Assembly: GCA_011374625.1 (NCBI GenBank)
Contig: DRPN01000003.1
Coordinates: 1-34,467, forward strand
DNA: 34,467 bases
Direction: 5' to 3'
Source of the DNA: Bacteroidota bacterium
GTDB lineage: Bacteria; Bacteroidota; Bacteroidia; Bacteroidales; VadinHA17
This document shows positions 14,824-24,164 of this stretch, one piece after another (position 1 is the stretch's first letter; every line of letters begins with the position of its first letter). Below the pieces are notes generated by a model. It did no database searches. It was not told where the DNA came from and saw nothing but the letters and a program-made list of their open reading frames with translations. The position numbers were made by a program, and so were the translations under genes.

Positions 14824-17280
14824 ATGTCTGCACACATAAGGTTAATATGGTTTTCTCTGCTCTGGTTATTTCCGGTGATAGGATTCTCCCAAGGAAAAAC
14901 CGGTGTTAGCGGGGTGGTGCTGGACAAGGAAGGACATCCCATTCCCAACGTACACGTTCATATAAAAAATAATCGTGAAGGAACCATAACGGGTAAAAAC
15001 GGCAGGTTTTTTCTTCCCTCGCCTTCAGGAGATACAGTGTCTATTGTTTTTTCTTCTGTAGGATTTAAACCGGTAATCCGAAAAATATTCATTCAACCGC
15101 AGGAGACACTTAAATTGTCTATTATATTATATTCTTCTGTAAACCCGATAAAGGAAGTGGAAATACAAACCACGCGACATGAAGAGGGAACTATGCGAAA
15201 GGTTAACATTAAAGATCTGCATACCTTGCCTACCCCTACCGGTAGTGTCGAGTCACTCATCAAAACTCTGCCGGGGGTAAGTTCACAGAATGAACTGAGT
15301 TCCCAATACTCGGTCAGGGGAGGGAATTTTGACGAGAACCTGGTCTATATCAATGATATTGAAATCTACCGGCCTTTCCTGGTCCGTTCAGGTCAACAGG
15401 AAGGACTCAGCATTATCAACCCCGATCTGGTAGAAAATGTAAGCTTTTCTGCCGGCGGTTTTGCCCCCCGTTATGGTGACAGGATGTCTTCGGTGCTGGA
15501 TATTTCCTACCGGACACCTGTATCATTCAAAGGCACTGTTTCAGCAAGCCTGCTGGGCGCCACAGCCCACGTGGAAGGAATCAGCAAGGACTGTAAATTC
15601 ACATACCTTGCAGGAGTCCGTTACAAATCTAACAGTTACCTGCTGAATACCCTGGAGACCGAAGGAGAATACAGCCCCCGGTTCGAAGACATGCAGACCC
15701 TGCTTACTTATAAGATCAACGAGAAAGTATCTTTGGAGGGTCTGGGTAATATTTCCCTGAACAGGTATCGTTTTATCCCGGCCAGCAGGAAGACTTCGTT
15801 CGGAACCGTGCAGGACGCCATAGCTCTTTATGTCTATTACGAAGGTCAGGAAAAAGATGCTTTTGACACTTATCTGGGAGCCTTTACGGTAAATTATTAT
15901 CCCTTCCCTAAGATGCGGATGAAATGGATCGCAACTGCCTTTTCCACGCTGGAGGTAGAAAATTATGATATCCACGGATATTATTCCTTGAACGCTCTTG
16001 ACAAACAACTGGGCTCGGAAACGTTCGGAGACAGCATTATGAACATCGGTATCGGTAGTTTTCTGAACCATGCCCGCAACCGACTGCGCGGAAACATCTA
16101 TTCCCTGAAATACCTGGGTTTATATAATCCCAGACATCACTATCTGCAATGGGGCATTACAGTAAAAGCAGAGCAATTTATCGACCGGCTCAGGGAATGG
16201 ACTCTCCGGGATTCAGCAGGTTACTCCTTACCGTACGACGGGAAAACGGTGAATCTTTTTCATTCCACCGTTGCGTCAAATCAGATGAACCCTTGGCGTT
16301 TAACAGGTTTTATAGAAGATCAGCGTACCTGGCATATTGACAGCGTTGTCTTACAGCTCCAGGGGGGAGTGAGGTTCAACTACTGGAGTTTCAGCCGGCA
16401 GTTGGTAGCTTCTCCCCGATTGTTGTTTACCTGTCGTCCAACACGTCGTTCCGTCTGGGCGTACCATCTGGCGGCAGGAATGTATGATCAGCCCCCTTTA
16501 TATAAGGAAGCCCGCCATCCGGACGGCAGTATCAATCCCGATATCAAAGCCCAGCGTTCCTGGCATATTGTTGCCGGCACCGACTACCGGTTCAGGGCAT
16601 GGAACAGGCCTTTCCTGTGGACGGCGGAAGTTTATTACAAGGGCATGTACAACCTGATTCCCTATTTCCTGGAAAATGTCAGGATCGACTATGTCGGCGA
16701 AAATATTGCACAGGGATCAGCCTATGGATTGGATCTTAAAATAAACGGTGAGTTCGTCAAAGGGGTGGACTCTTGGGCCAGTCTTTCCTTTATGCATGCC
16801 TGCGAAGATGTCACCGGAGATTCCTTTACTGATCATGATGGACATATTCACTTTCCAGGTTGTTATCCCCGGCCTACCGACCAATTGATTAACTTCGGTT
16901 TCTCTTTTCAGGATTATTTTCCCAACAATCCTTCTTTCCGGATGCACCTGGCCCTGTTTTATTCTACCGGATTGCCTGTGCGGCCTCCCAATACGGATCG
17001 TTACGACCTGTTCTTCCGGATGCCGGCTTACCAACGTGTAGATCTCGGCTTTTCAAAAGATTTTGTAAAAACAAAAACGGGAGAGAATGAAACACTCAGC
17101 AAGCACATCCGGTCCATGCGCATCGGTCTGGATATCTTCAACCTCTTCGGCAACAACAACGTCAGTTCCTACATGTGGGTTAACACAGTCAATAACCTAT
17201 CCCATGAAACCGGATGGTATGCCGTTCCCAACTATCTGACAGGCAGAAGAGTTAATATTAAGTTCGTGATCGGATTTTAA
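14824..17280 (+). CDS. TonB-dependent outer-membrane receptor with carboxypeptidase-regulatory-like domain
   Basis: An 818-residue outer-membrane receptor that would import an unknown ligand using TonB energy. It has a Sec signal peptide (SLLWLFPVIGFSQG, cleavage near residue 22), then a CarboxypepD_reg-like domain (about 25-110: SGVVLDKEGHPIPNVHVHI), a plug domain (about 120-240: SVESLIKTLPGVSSQ, YSVRGGNFDENLVYINDIE, GFAPRYGDRMSSVLDI), and a beta barrel. It ends in VIGF, the terminal Phe expected by the barrel assembly machine. It is not SusC-like and has no SusD partner beside it, so a glycan role is not indicated. About 68 bases separate it from the divergent yjbQ-like start; the next gene, rocD, is 274 bases away and likely separate. 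Confidence 0.92.
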   Translation: MSAHIRLIWFSLLWLFPVIGFSQGKTGVSGVVLDKEGHPIPNVHVHIKNNREGTITGKNGRFFLPSPSGDTVSIVFSSVGFKPVIRKIFIQPQETLKLSIILYSSVNPIKEVEIQTTRHEEGTMRKVNIKDLHTLPTPTGSVESLIKTLPGVSSQNELSSQYSVRGGNFDENLVYINDIEIYRPFLVRSGQQEGLSIINPDLVENVSFSAGGFAPRYGDRMSSVLDISYRTPVSFKGTVSASLLGATAHVEGISKDCKFTYLAGVRYKSNSYLLNTLETEGEYSPRFEDMQTLLTYKINEKVSLEGLGNISLNRYRFIPASRKTSFGTVQDAIALYVYYEGQEKDAFDTYLGAFTVNYYPFPKMRMKWIATAFSTLEVENYDIHGYYSLNALDKQLGSETFGDSIMNIGIGSFLNHARNRLRGNIYSLKYLGLYNPRHHYLQWGITVKAEQFIDRLREWTLRDSAGYSLPYDGKTVNLFHSTVASNQMNPWRLTGFIEDQRTWHIDSVVLQLQGGVRFNYWSFSRQLVASPRLLFTCRPTRRSVWAYHLAAGMYDQPPLYKEARHPDGSINPDIKAQRSWHIVAGTDYRFRAWNRPFLWTAEVYYKGMYNLIPYFLENVRIDYVGENIAQGSAYGLDLKINGEFVKGVDSWASLSFMHACEDVTGDSFTDHDGHIHFPGCYPRPTDQLINFGFSFQDYFPNNPSFRMHLALFYSTGLPVRPPNTDRYDLFFRMPAYQRVDLGFSKDFVKTKTGENETLSKHIRSMRIGLDIFNLFGNNNVSSYMWVNTVNNLSHETGWYAVPNYLTGRRVNIKFVIGF

Positions 17281-17334
17281 TTTCACAAATCTCTAAATAT
17301 ACGTAGGATCCTCGCATGTTTGCCAAACAAAGAT

Positions 17335-17403
17335 ATGGACCGTAAGCCGTTAATATTGTATGACGGGTGGTTGGACCGTCGTGAAGCCCCCTGGCAATTC
17401 TGA
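17335..17403 (+). other. possible 22-codon small open reading frame upstream of rocD
   Basis: An ATG at 17335 opens a 22-codon frame ([12 protein letters not shown]..., three Trp and three Arg) ending TGA at 17401. It lies in a stretch of about 100 bases that is roughly half G+C, between much more AT-rich sequence. The frame is also open, in phase, right back to the TonB receptor stop. Pairing of GACGG and CCGTC (17362-17380) hints at RNA structure. It may be a leader peptide, a small RNA, or chance; I cannot tell which. Confidence 0.25.
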
Positions 17404-17554
17404 AGGAGCAATTATCGAAATATTTCTTACAAATCAAATCATAAAAAATGATCTGAAATTTTCCTTCAAAAAATTTATTTATGCTACTTTTACTTCTTCT
17501 TATAAGATACGAAATTTCATAAATATAATATTTCAAACAGAAAAAGAAAATATC

Positions 17555-18769
17555 ATGACAACACAGGATTACATCAATCTGGAGGACAAGTACGGAGCAC
17601 ATAACTATCATCCGCTTCCTGTAGTACTGGACCGTGGTGAAGGCGTTTATGTTTGGGATGTGGAAGGAAAACGTTATTTTGATTTCCTTTCGGCTTATTC
17701 GGCCGTAAATCAGGGACATTGTCACCCGAAAATCGTCGGAGCTTTGACCGAACAAGCCCAAAAACTCACACTTACTTCCCGTGCTTTTTACAACAGCGCC
17801 CTCGGTGATTATGAAAAATACATTACAGAATATTTCGGATATGATAAAGTCCTGCCGATGAACAGTGGCGCCGAAGGGGATGAGACAGCTCTGAAACTTT
17901 GCCGTAAATGGGCATACAAGGTAAAAGGTATTCCGGAGAACCAGGCAAAGATTATCGCCTGTGAAGGGAACTTCCACGGTCGCACCATCACCATCATTTC
18001 CATGTCTACCGACCCGGATGCACGGAATGACTTTGGGCCATATACTCCCGGTTTTATAATCATCCCGTATAACGATCTGGAGGCTCTGGAAAAAGAACTG
18101 GTTTCTGATCCCAACATTGCGGGGTTTCTGGTGGAACCTATACAGGGAGAAGCAGGTGTTTTTTTACCGGATGAAGGTTACCTGAAAAAAGCCTATGAAC
18201 TCTGTAAAAAACACAATGTGCTTTTCATCGCCGACGAGGTTCAAACCGGTCTTGCCCGTACAGGCAAACTGCTGGCTTCGGACCACGAAGGAGTCCGTCC
18301 CGACATCCTGATCCTGGGCAAAGCTCTCTCGGGCGGCGTTTATCCTATCTCTGCCGTACTGGCCGATGATGAGATCATGCTGACCATCCTGCCCGGCGAA
18401 CATGGCTCCACGTTCGGAGGAAATCCTCTGGCAGCCAAGGTTGCTGTAGCTGCCCTTGAGGTGATTAAAAACGAAAACCTCGCAGAGAATGCCGGCCGGT
18501 TGGGAAAGATTTTCCGGGAAGAGATGAACAGCCTCAAGTCTGACATGATTGAACAGGTACGGGGGAAAGGTTTGCTGAACGCTGTGGTGGTAAGGCCCAA
18601 AAGTGGCAAAACCGCCTGGGATGTATGCCTCACAATGAAAGACAACGGCCTGATTGCCAAACCCACCCATGACCATATCATCCGCTTCGCCCCACCGCTG
18701 GTGATTACCGAGGAACAGTTGTACGAAGCCATTAGGATCATTAAGAAGTCTTTTGCAGATTTTGAATGA
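17555..18769 (+). CDS. rocD: ornithine--oxo-acid aminotransferase
   Basis: A class III PLP aminotransferase that moves the delta-amino group of ornithine to 2-oxoglutarate, giving glutamate semialdehyde (arginine/ornithine breakdown or proline synthesis). The chosen ATG 17555 gives 404 residues opening [20 protein letters not shown], the standard N-terminus; an in-frame start at 17360 would add 65 AT-rich, non-conserved residues. Key points: [48 protein letters not shown] (140-144), DEVQTG with Asp227, and the PLP lysine Lys256 in [19 protein letters not shown] sequence at 17485-17492 could be its -7 box. A single-gene unit by appearance. Confidence 0.95.
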   Translation: MTTQDYINLEDKYGAHNYHPLPVVLDRGEGVYVWDVEGKRYFDFLSAYSAVNQGHCHPKIVGALTEQAQKLTLTSRAFYNSALGDYEKYITEYFGYDKVLPMNSGAEGDETALKLCRKWAYKVKGIPENQAKIIACEGNFHGRTITIISMSTDPDARNDFGPYTPGFIIIPYNDLEALEKELVSDPNIAGFLVEPIQGEAGVFLPDEGYLKKAYELCKKHNVLFIADEVQTGLARTGKLLASDHEGVRPDILILGKALSGGVYPISAVLADDEIMLTILPGEHGSTFGGNPLAAKVAVAALEVIKNENLAENAGRLGKIFREEMNSLKSDMIEQVRGKGLLNAVVVRPKSGKTAWDVCLTMKDNGLIAKPTHDHIIRFAPPLVITEEQLYEAIRIIKKSFADFE

Positions 18770-18770
18770 A

Positions 18771-18798
18771 CGTGTTAGTTCATGGTTCATAGTTTATG
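18771..18798. repeat. degenerate 7-base tandem repeat after rocD
   Basis: Two bases after the rocD stop codon come four heptamers in register: CGTGTTA, GTTCATG, GTTCATA and GTTTATG. The two central copies differ at one base. Its position, directly after a stop codon, resembles that of the heptamers after buk at 16-36, although the sequence differs. Confidence 0.5.
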
Positions 18799-18908
18799 AT
18801 TACGGAAGATTGAACCTGATTTTCAAACCGCAGGGTTTTTGGGTCACGGTTATTATTTGAAATTTTGAGCGCAAAGCTTAATCATTTGTATCATTAATAA
18901 CATTTTTT

Positions 18909-20795
18909 ATGATGATTAAACCACGGCATTTTATACTTACAGCCCTGTTGCTTTGTACCGCGGTACTCCCCGGCAGCAGTCCGGCCTGGAAACCGGAATC
19001 AAAAGAAGTTACTTCCGCTGATTACGATAAGTATGAATACAGGATCCCCATGCGTGACGGAGTACATTTATTCACCTCAGTATATATCCCCAAAGACCAC
19101 AGTCATAAGTACCCTGTCCTTTTAATCCGTACACCATATTCGGTAAGACCTTACGGCAAGGAAAAGAAAAGACGACTCGGTCCTTCCGGGCTGTTCATGC
19201 AGGAAAAATATATTTTCGTTTATCAGGATGTCCGGGGCCGCTTCATGTCGGAAGGTACGTTTGTCAATATGCGGCCTATGCATAACCATAAGAAGAATCC
19301 AAAGGCCGTGGATGAGAGCACAGACACGTGGGACACGGTGGACTGGCTGGTAAAAAATATCAAGGAATGTAACGGTAATGTGGGAATATGGGGTATCTCC
19401 TATCCCGGCTTTTATTCTTCCTGTGCTGCAGTGGATGCCCATCCGGCCGTCAAGGCCATCTCTCCCCAGGCACCTATTGCCGACTGGTTTTGGGACGATT
19501 TTCATCACCACGGTGCATTTTTTCTGCCACATGCATTTAATTTTCTGGCTGTTTTCGGACAACCTCGTCCCAAACCCACAACAAAATGGGGCAAACGCTT
19601 TAGCCATGGGACCCCGGACGGCTATAAGTTTTTCATGGATCTGGGACCACTGTCTAATGTGAACAAGAAATATTATCATGGGAACATACATTTCTGGGAT
19701 GAGATCACGAATCATCCCAATTACGATTATTTCTGGCAGGAACGAAACCTCTTGCCTCATCTTAAGAAAATAAGGCCTGCTATCTTAGTGGTAGGTGGAT
19801 GGTATGACGCTGAAGACCTGTACGGCACCTTTGCTACCTATCAGGCCATGGAAAAAAACAGTCCCGGCGGGAACATTCGTATTGTTATCGGTCCATGGCG
19901 CCACAGTGGCTGGGCCAGCAGTAGCGGAAACCACCTGGGTTATATATGGTTCACCACCGACCCGACTCCTTCCGAATATTACCGGAATAACATTGAGTTC
20001 CCTTTCTTTCAGTATTATCTGAAAGGCAAAGGGAGAGCCCGTCCGGCGGAGGCCACCATGTACATCACCGGCAGCAACGAATGGAAAACGTTTGATACCT
20101 GGCCGCCGCAGAATACGGTCAGCAGCACTTTGTTCTTCGCACCGGATCACCAACTCTCTTTCTCCGAACCTTCCACTACGAGTTATGATGAATTTATCAG
20201 TGACCCTGCCAAGGCTGTGCCTTATACCGAGCTGATTACTACCGGCATGTCTGCTCAATATATGACTGACGACCAACGTTTTGCCGGTCGACGGCCTGAT
20301 GTGTTAGTATATCAAACCCCTCCGCTGGAACAAGATATAACTTTCGCAGGTAAACTCATGGCAGATCTTTATGTATCTACCACCGGTACCGCTGCCGACT
20401 GGATCGTCAAGCTGATTGATGTTTATCCGGATGATTTTCCTGATTTTGAAGGAAACCCTCCCACGATTCACATGGGCGGATACCAACAGATGGTGCGGAG
20501 CGAGGTATTCCGTGGCCGTTTCCGCAACAGTTACGAACATCCGGAGCCTTTTGTCCCCAACAAGGTTACCTTTTTAAAATTTCCTTTACAGGATGTCCTA
20601 CACACTTTCAAAAAAGGCCATCGCATCATGGTACAGGTACAGAGTACCTGGTTTCCGCTTGTGGATCTCAATCCGCAAAAATATGTAGACAATATATACC
20701 TGGATGCAAAACCGGAAGATTTTATCAAAGCCACACACCGCATTTATACAGGAAAAGAACATGCTTCGAGGATTGAGTTTAGAGTGTTGAAATAA
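18909..20795 (+). CDS. secreted CocE/NonD-family hydrolase, alpha-amino-acid ester hydrolase-like
   Basis: A 628-residue serine hydrolase of the X-Pro dipeptidyl-peptidase/cocaine-esterase superfamily: Sec signal peptide (about 1-26, HFILTALLLCTAVLPGSSPA), alpha/beta-hydrolase and cap, then a jelly-roll C-terminal domain from about residue 410. The triad is Ser164 (WGISYPGF), Asp300 (GGWYDAED) and His332 (GPWRHSGW). Asp300, Glu302 and Asp303 follow the D-x-E-D pattern of alpha-amino-acid ester hydrolases, in which the Glu and second Asp, with an Asp near the cap (here Asp196/197 in WDDFHHHG), bind the substrate amino group. The Asp-to-His spacing of 32 equals that of the characterised Acetobacter enzyme. 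The likely substrates are therefore esters or amides of alpha-amino acids, or N-terminal residues of peptides; the natural one is unknown. ATG 18912 is an equivalent start. Confidence 0.88.
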   Translation: MMIKPRHFILTALLLCTAVLPGSSPAWKPESKEVTSADYDKYEYRIPMRDGVHLFTSVYIPKDHSHKYPVLLIRTPYSVRPYGKEKKRRLGPSGLFMQEKYIFVYQDVRGRFMSEGTFVNMRPMHNHKKNPKAVDESTDTWDTVDWLVKNIKECNGNVGIWGISYPGFYSSCAAVDAHPAVKAISPQAPIADWFWDDFHHHGAFFLPHAFNFLAVFGQPRPKPTTKWGKRFSHGTPDGYKFFMDLGPLSNVNKKYYHGNIHFWDEITNHPNYDYFWQERNLLPHLKKIRPAILVVGGWYDAEDLYGTFATYQAMEKNSPGGNIRIVIGPWRHSGWASSSGNHLGYIWFTTDPTPSEYYRNNIEFPFFQYYLKGKGRARPAEATMYITGSNEWKTFDTWPPQNTVSSTLFFAPDHQLSFSEPSTTSYDEFISDPAKAVPYTELITTGMSAQYMTDDQRFAGRRPDVLVYQTPPLEQDITFAGKLMADLYVSTTGTAADWIVKLIDVYPDDFPDFEGNPPTIHMGGYQQMVRSEVFRGRFRNSYEHPEPFVPNKVTFLKFPLQDVLHTFKKGHRIMVQVQSTWFPLVDLNPQKYVDNIYLDAKPEDFIKATHRIYTGKEHASRIEFRVLK

Positions 20796-20913
20796 GCATT
20801 TGTCCAGCCACCTTCGTCAAGGGAGGTCTTCGCTGGAAGAAAGATGCAGAACACAAGACTCAGTAGAATCCGGAATCACGAAAACTACATATCTTAAAAA
20901 ACTGTGGTTCCTA

Positions 20914-20954
20914 AACAATGCTGCCAATATCCGAAGGATCCTGGCAGCATTGTT
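20914..20954. terminator. long hairpin between convergent hydrolase and xylE genes
   Basis: Arms AACAATGCTGCCA (20914-20926) and TGGCAGCATTGTT (20942-20954) are perfectly complementary over 13 bases, and inside them ATCC and GGAT pair around GAA. It stands between two convergent genes, so it probably ends transcription from both sides. It lacks a clear U-run (only TTT or TTATCCTCTTATTCTTC follow), so the mechanism is uncertain. Confidence 0.5.
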
Positions 20955-20979
20955 ATCCTCTTATTCTTCTCTCAGTCTT

Positions 20980-22596
20980 TTATTCTCTCCTCTTCCAGAT
21001 CTTCTGAATCTCTTCCAGTGTTTTTCCTTTGGTTTCCGGGACAAGTTTCCAGACAAACCAGGCAGCAAGAACCCCCATCAAGCCGTATATCCAGTAAGAA
21101 AACCCATGATGAAAAATCCTGATCAGCATACTGTTATCGTTCATGACCGGAAAAGTCCAGGATATAATCAGGTTAGCCACCCACTGAGCTGCCACGGCAA
21201 TAGACATAGCACCGCGGATACTATTCGGGAAAATTTCCGAAAGTAACACCCAGGTAACCGGCCCCCATGACATGGCAAAAAAAGCCACATAGGAAAGCAT
21301 GAAAACCAGGGCTCCCAGACCCATTTTCTGAAAATAGAAGGTGAATCCCAAGGCAAACATAGAAACAGCCATACCCAGTGCTCCGATTATTTGTAAGGGC
21401 TTTCTGCCAAAACGGTCTACCGTAAGGATTGCCAATACGGTAAACAACAGATTGATAGCACCGACAATGATCGTCTGGAGCAAAGCCGTATCCGTTCCCG
21501 ATCCCATATTCCGGAAGATCTCGGGAGCATAGTAGAGGACCACATTGATCCCAACAAATTGCTGAAACACCGAAAGCATGATGCCGATAAAAATCACCAT
21601 CCCACCAAAAGAAAGCCACGGTACCGACTTCTCTTTCAGGGTATCCCGTATTTCTGCCAACACCATTCCTGCATGAACGTGTCCAACTACTTTCTTTAGT
21701 ACGGATTCCGCTTTATGTTCTTCGCCGGACAGCACCAGATAACGGGGAGTTTCCGGAACAAAGAAAAGCAGCACCAGAAAAAAGGTTGCGGGGATGGTTT
21801 CCGAAGCAAACATCCAACGCCATCCGGTAAGTTTCAGCCAGGTGTCATCACCATGATGTGTATAGGCAATATAATAATTCACAAAATAAACAACCAGCAT
21901 ACCAAAGATGATGGCAAACTGGTTCCAGGACACCAGACGACCACGCATATTTGCCGGAGCGATTTCGGCGATGTACATAGGTGACAACATAGAGGCAAGC
22001 CCCACTCCTATTCCTCCGATGATCCGGTAAATGATAAATGAAACTACCGGCTGTACCATAAAAATATTCATCTTCTCCGGGATTGCCGAACCAACGGCCG
22101 ACAGAGTGAACAGCAGGGCTGCCAGCATCAGACCCTTTTTTCTTCCAAGTTTTCTGCTGACAAAACCGCCGATACTGCCCCCGATAATACATCCGACCAA
22201 AGCCGAAGACACCACAAACCCTTTCAATGAGTTAGCAGTCTTTTCCGTGAGTGTCAGGGGGTTGTCAAAAAACCTCACAATGCCCACGATAGCCAGTAAC
22301 ACTACCAACGCGGTAATCAACAGCCCTTTCTTCCTCCCATACAGTTTCACAAGAATGGCTCCCACGGCATACATGATGATAGCAACGACTACCGCTACAC
22401 TAATCCTGTATTGTAGAATCACTTTGGCTGCAACCTGTACATGGTCATTCAGCGAATCAATAAAAAATCCCTGCAAAGCCTTTACAGCGCCGGAGATAAC
22501 GGCCGTATCGTATCCGAATAAAAGTCCCCCGAGGGTAGCTACCATAGTCACGGACATGATAAATGCCCGGTTTCCCTGATCTTGAGAATGTATCAT
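20980..22596 (-). CDS. xylE: D-xylose:proton symporter (MFS sugar porter)
   Basis: A 538-residue inner-membrane transporter with 12 predicted spans. Sugar-porter signatures are present: GGLLFGYDTAVISGAV in span 1, RKLGRKKG between spans 2 and 3, PETPRYLV in the central loop, DRFGRKPLQ, and PETKGKTLEEI at the C-terminus. The FVGINVVLYYAPEIF segment in span 7 holds the QxxGxNxxxYY sugar-binding pattern (QQFVGINVVLYY). Its ATG lies 2 bases beyond the xylA stop, so it is in the xylA transcript. Specificity for xylose is inferred from the operon and the XylE-like sequence. The first periplasmic loops are longer than in E. coli XylE, in line with Bacteroidales members. Confidence 0.93.
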   Translation of the reverse strand: MIHSQDQGNRAFIMSVTMVATLGGLLFGYDTAVISGAVKALQGFFIDSLNDHVQVAAKVILQYRISVAVVVAIIMYAVGAILVKLYGRKKGLLITALVVLLAIVGIVRFFDNPLTLTEKTANSLKGFVVSSALVGCIIGGSIGGFVSRKLGRKKGLMLAALLFTLSAVGSAIPEKMNIFMVQPVVSFIIYRIIGGIGVGLASMLSPMYIAEIAPANMRGRLVSWNQFAIIFGMLVVYFVNYYIAYTHHGDDTWLKLTGWRWMFASETIPATFFLVLLFFVPETPRYLVLSGEEHKAESVLKKVVGHVHAGMVLAEIRDTLKEKSVPWLSFGGMVIFIGIMLSVFQQFVGINVVLYYAPEIFRNMGSGTDTALLQTIIVGAINLLFTVLAILTVDRFGRKPLQIIGALGMAVSMFALGFTFYFQKMGLGALVFMLSYVAFFAMSWGPVTWVLLSEIFPNSIRGAMSIAVAAQWVANLIISWTFPVMNDNSMLIRIFHHGFSYWIYGLMGVLAAWFVWKLVPETKGKTLEEIQKIWKRRE

Positions 22597-22598
22597 AT

Positions 22599-23927
22599 TC
22601 AGATATATTGATTGATTAATTGTTCAAACCATTCCTGTTTCCCGCTGGTCTTTGCAGGCTCCCCATACCTGGCCGCTAAATCATGTAGTTTTTCCATTGT
22701 CATATTTCCGGCTTCAAAGGCAGCTCCTTCACCCGTATCAAAAGAGGCATATCTTTCCTTTCTTTTCGAGAGATACGGTGATTCCGTCAACACACGGTCC
22801 GCCACCTCCAGTGCCCGTGCAAAGACATCCATAGCAGCAATATGGGCAATAAAAATATCTTCCAAGTCGGTTGAGTTCCTGCGTGTTTTAGCGTCAAAGT
22901 TAACACCGCCTGTGGTGAAACCGCCTGCTTCGAGGATCACCAGCATGGCTTCGACGGTCTCATACAGGTTAATAACAAACTGATCGGTATCCCAGCCATT
23001 CTGATAATCACCACGGTTGGCATCAATGCTTCCGAGCAGTCCGGCATCGGCAGCTGCCTGTAATTCATGCTGAAAAGTATGGCCGGCCAGGGTGGCATGG
23101 TTCACCTCTATGTTTAACTTAAAGTCCTTATCCAACCCGTAATGACGGAGGAAACCAATGACCGTCTCAGCATCATAATCATATTGGTGTTTGGTGGGTT
23201 CCATTGGCTTGGGTTCGATCAGGAAAGTGCCTGTAAACCCATTTTTCCGGGCATAATCCCGGGCCATGGACAGAAAACAGGCCAGGTGTTCTTTTTCCCG
23301 TTTCATATCGGTATTTAGTAAGGAAAGATATCCTTCCCTGCCACCCCAGAATACATAGTTTTCTCCTCCCAGGGTGATGGTGGCATCCAAGGCATTTTTT
23401 ACCTGCGCTCCCGCACGGGCAACCACACCAAAATCAGGGTTGGTGGCAGCACCGTTCATGTACCGCGGATGAGAGAAAAGGTTGGAGGTGCCCCACAACA
23501 GCTTGATGCCTGAAAGCCGTTGTTTCTCTTTGGCATAATCTACCATATGAGCTATTCTTTTTTCAGATTCGGCCAGTGTATTTCCCTCTTCCACCAGGTC
23601 AAAATCATGAAAACAATAGTAGGGTACGCCAAGTTTTGTAAAAAACTCAAAGGCAGCATCCATCTTGGCACGTGCCCTATCCATAGGAGTATTATAGGTA
23701 TTCCACGGAAACTCTTTGGTTCCCATACCGAATGGATCATTTCCCGTATTACAGAAAGTATGCCAGTAAGCTACAGCAAAACGAAAATGATCTTTCATTT
23801 TTTTGCCACGGACAACCTTGTTTTCATCATACCATTTAAAAGCCAAAGGATTATCCGATTCTTTCCCTTCAAAAGGGATTTTCCCAATTCCGGGAAAATA
23901 TTCTTTTTGACCGATTAAAATAGACAT
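22599..23927 (-). CDS. xylA: xylose isomerase
   Basis: Converts D-xylose to D-xylulose with two divalent metals, cytoplasmic. From ATG 23927 it has 442 residues, the class II length, opening [21 protein letters not shown] like other Bacteroidales enzymes; an ATG 24 bases upstream would add eight odd residues. Catalytic and metal-site segments are [16 protein letters not shown] with His107 and Asp110, [36 protein letters not shown], and GSIDANRGD near the C-terminal third. Class II Bacteroidales xylose isomerases are the ones that fold well in yeast, a known property of the group. The gene lies 237 bases after xylB and 2 before xylE. Confidence 0.96.
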   Translation of the reverse strand: MSILIGQKEYFPGIGKIPFEGKESDNPLAFKWYDENKVVRGKKMKDHFRFAVAYWHTFCNTGNDPFGMGTKEFPWNTYNTPMDRARAKMDAAFEFFTKLGVPYYCFHDFDLVEEGNTLAESEKRIAHMVDYAKEKQRLSGIKLLWGTSNLFSHPRYMNGAATNPDFGVVARAGAQVKNALDATITLGGENYVFWGGREGYLSLLNTDMKREKEHLACFLSMARDYARKNGFTGTFLIEPKPMEPTKHQYDYDAETVIGFLRHYGLDKDFKLNIEVNHATLAGHTFQHELQAAADAGLLGSIDANRGDYQNGWDTDQFVINLYETVEAMLVILEAGGFTTGGVNFDAKTRRNSTDLEDIFIAHIAAMDVFARALEVADRVLTESPYLSKRKERYASFDTGEGAAFEAGNMTMEKLHDLAARYGEPAKTSGKQEWFEQLINQYI

Positions 23928-24164
23928 ATTCAGAATTTTTAAATAAAACAATTAAGTTATATAATTAATTAAATAAAATAATCATTCTTTATGAAATCCA
24001 GTCTTTGTCTAACATAGTCTTAATTTTCCTAAACAAAAAAGGACTCATTTTCCCTCTGGTTTCTTCTTTACTACTATCTTGGCAATAAGAAAGCAATAGG
24101 TCTCGAAAGAGGTGGAAAAACAACAAATAATAGAACGCACAATATACTATTTAAATGCAATAAA

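Noticed and set aside
17281-17403. Read-through extension of the TonB receptor, as the frame stays open for 40 codons after its stop
   Set aside because: The receptor already ends in VIGF with the terminal Phe expected of an outer-membrane barrel, so an extension would spoil a normal C-terminus.
17384-17415. Possible SRP RNA-like loop (TTC-TGAA-GGA followed by GCA)
   Set aside because: The conserved 5' AGG of the SRP asymmetric loop is missing and the flanking arms do not pair convincingly; chance resemblance.
17258-17977. Long open frame on the minus strand across the rocD start
   Set aside because: It overlaps the confidently assigned rocD on the opposite strand and the end of the receptor gene, and has no recognisable domain.
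18825-18840. Weak terminator-like hairpin after rocD (AAACC and GGTTT)
   Set aside because: Only five pairs and just two further T before GGG; not strong enough to list.
23928-24164. Operator for a xylose regulator in the xylB-xylA gap (AATTA/TAATT symmetry near 23951-23967)
   Set aside because: The gap is nearly all A and T, so short symmetries are uninformative; no -7/-33 pair could be placed either.
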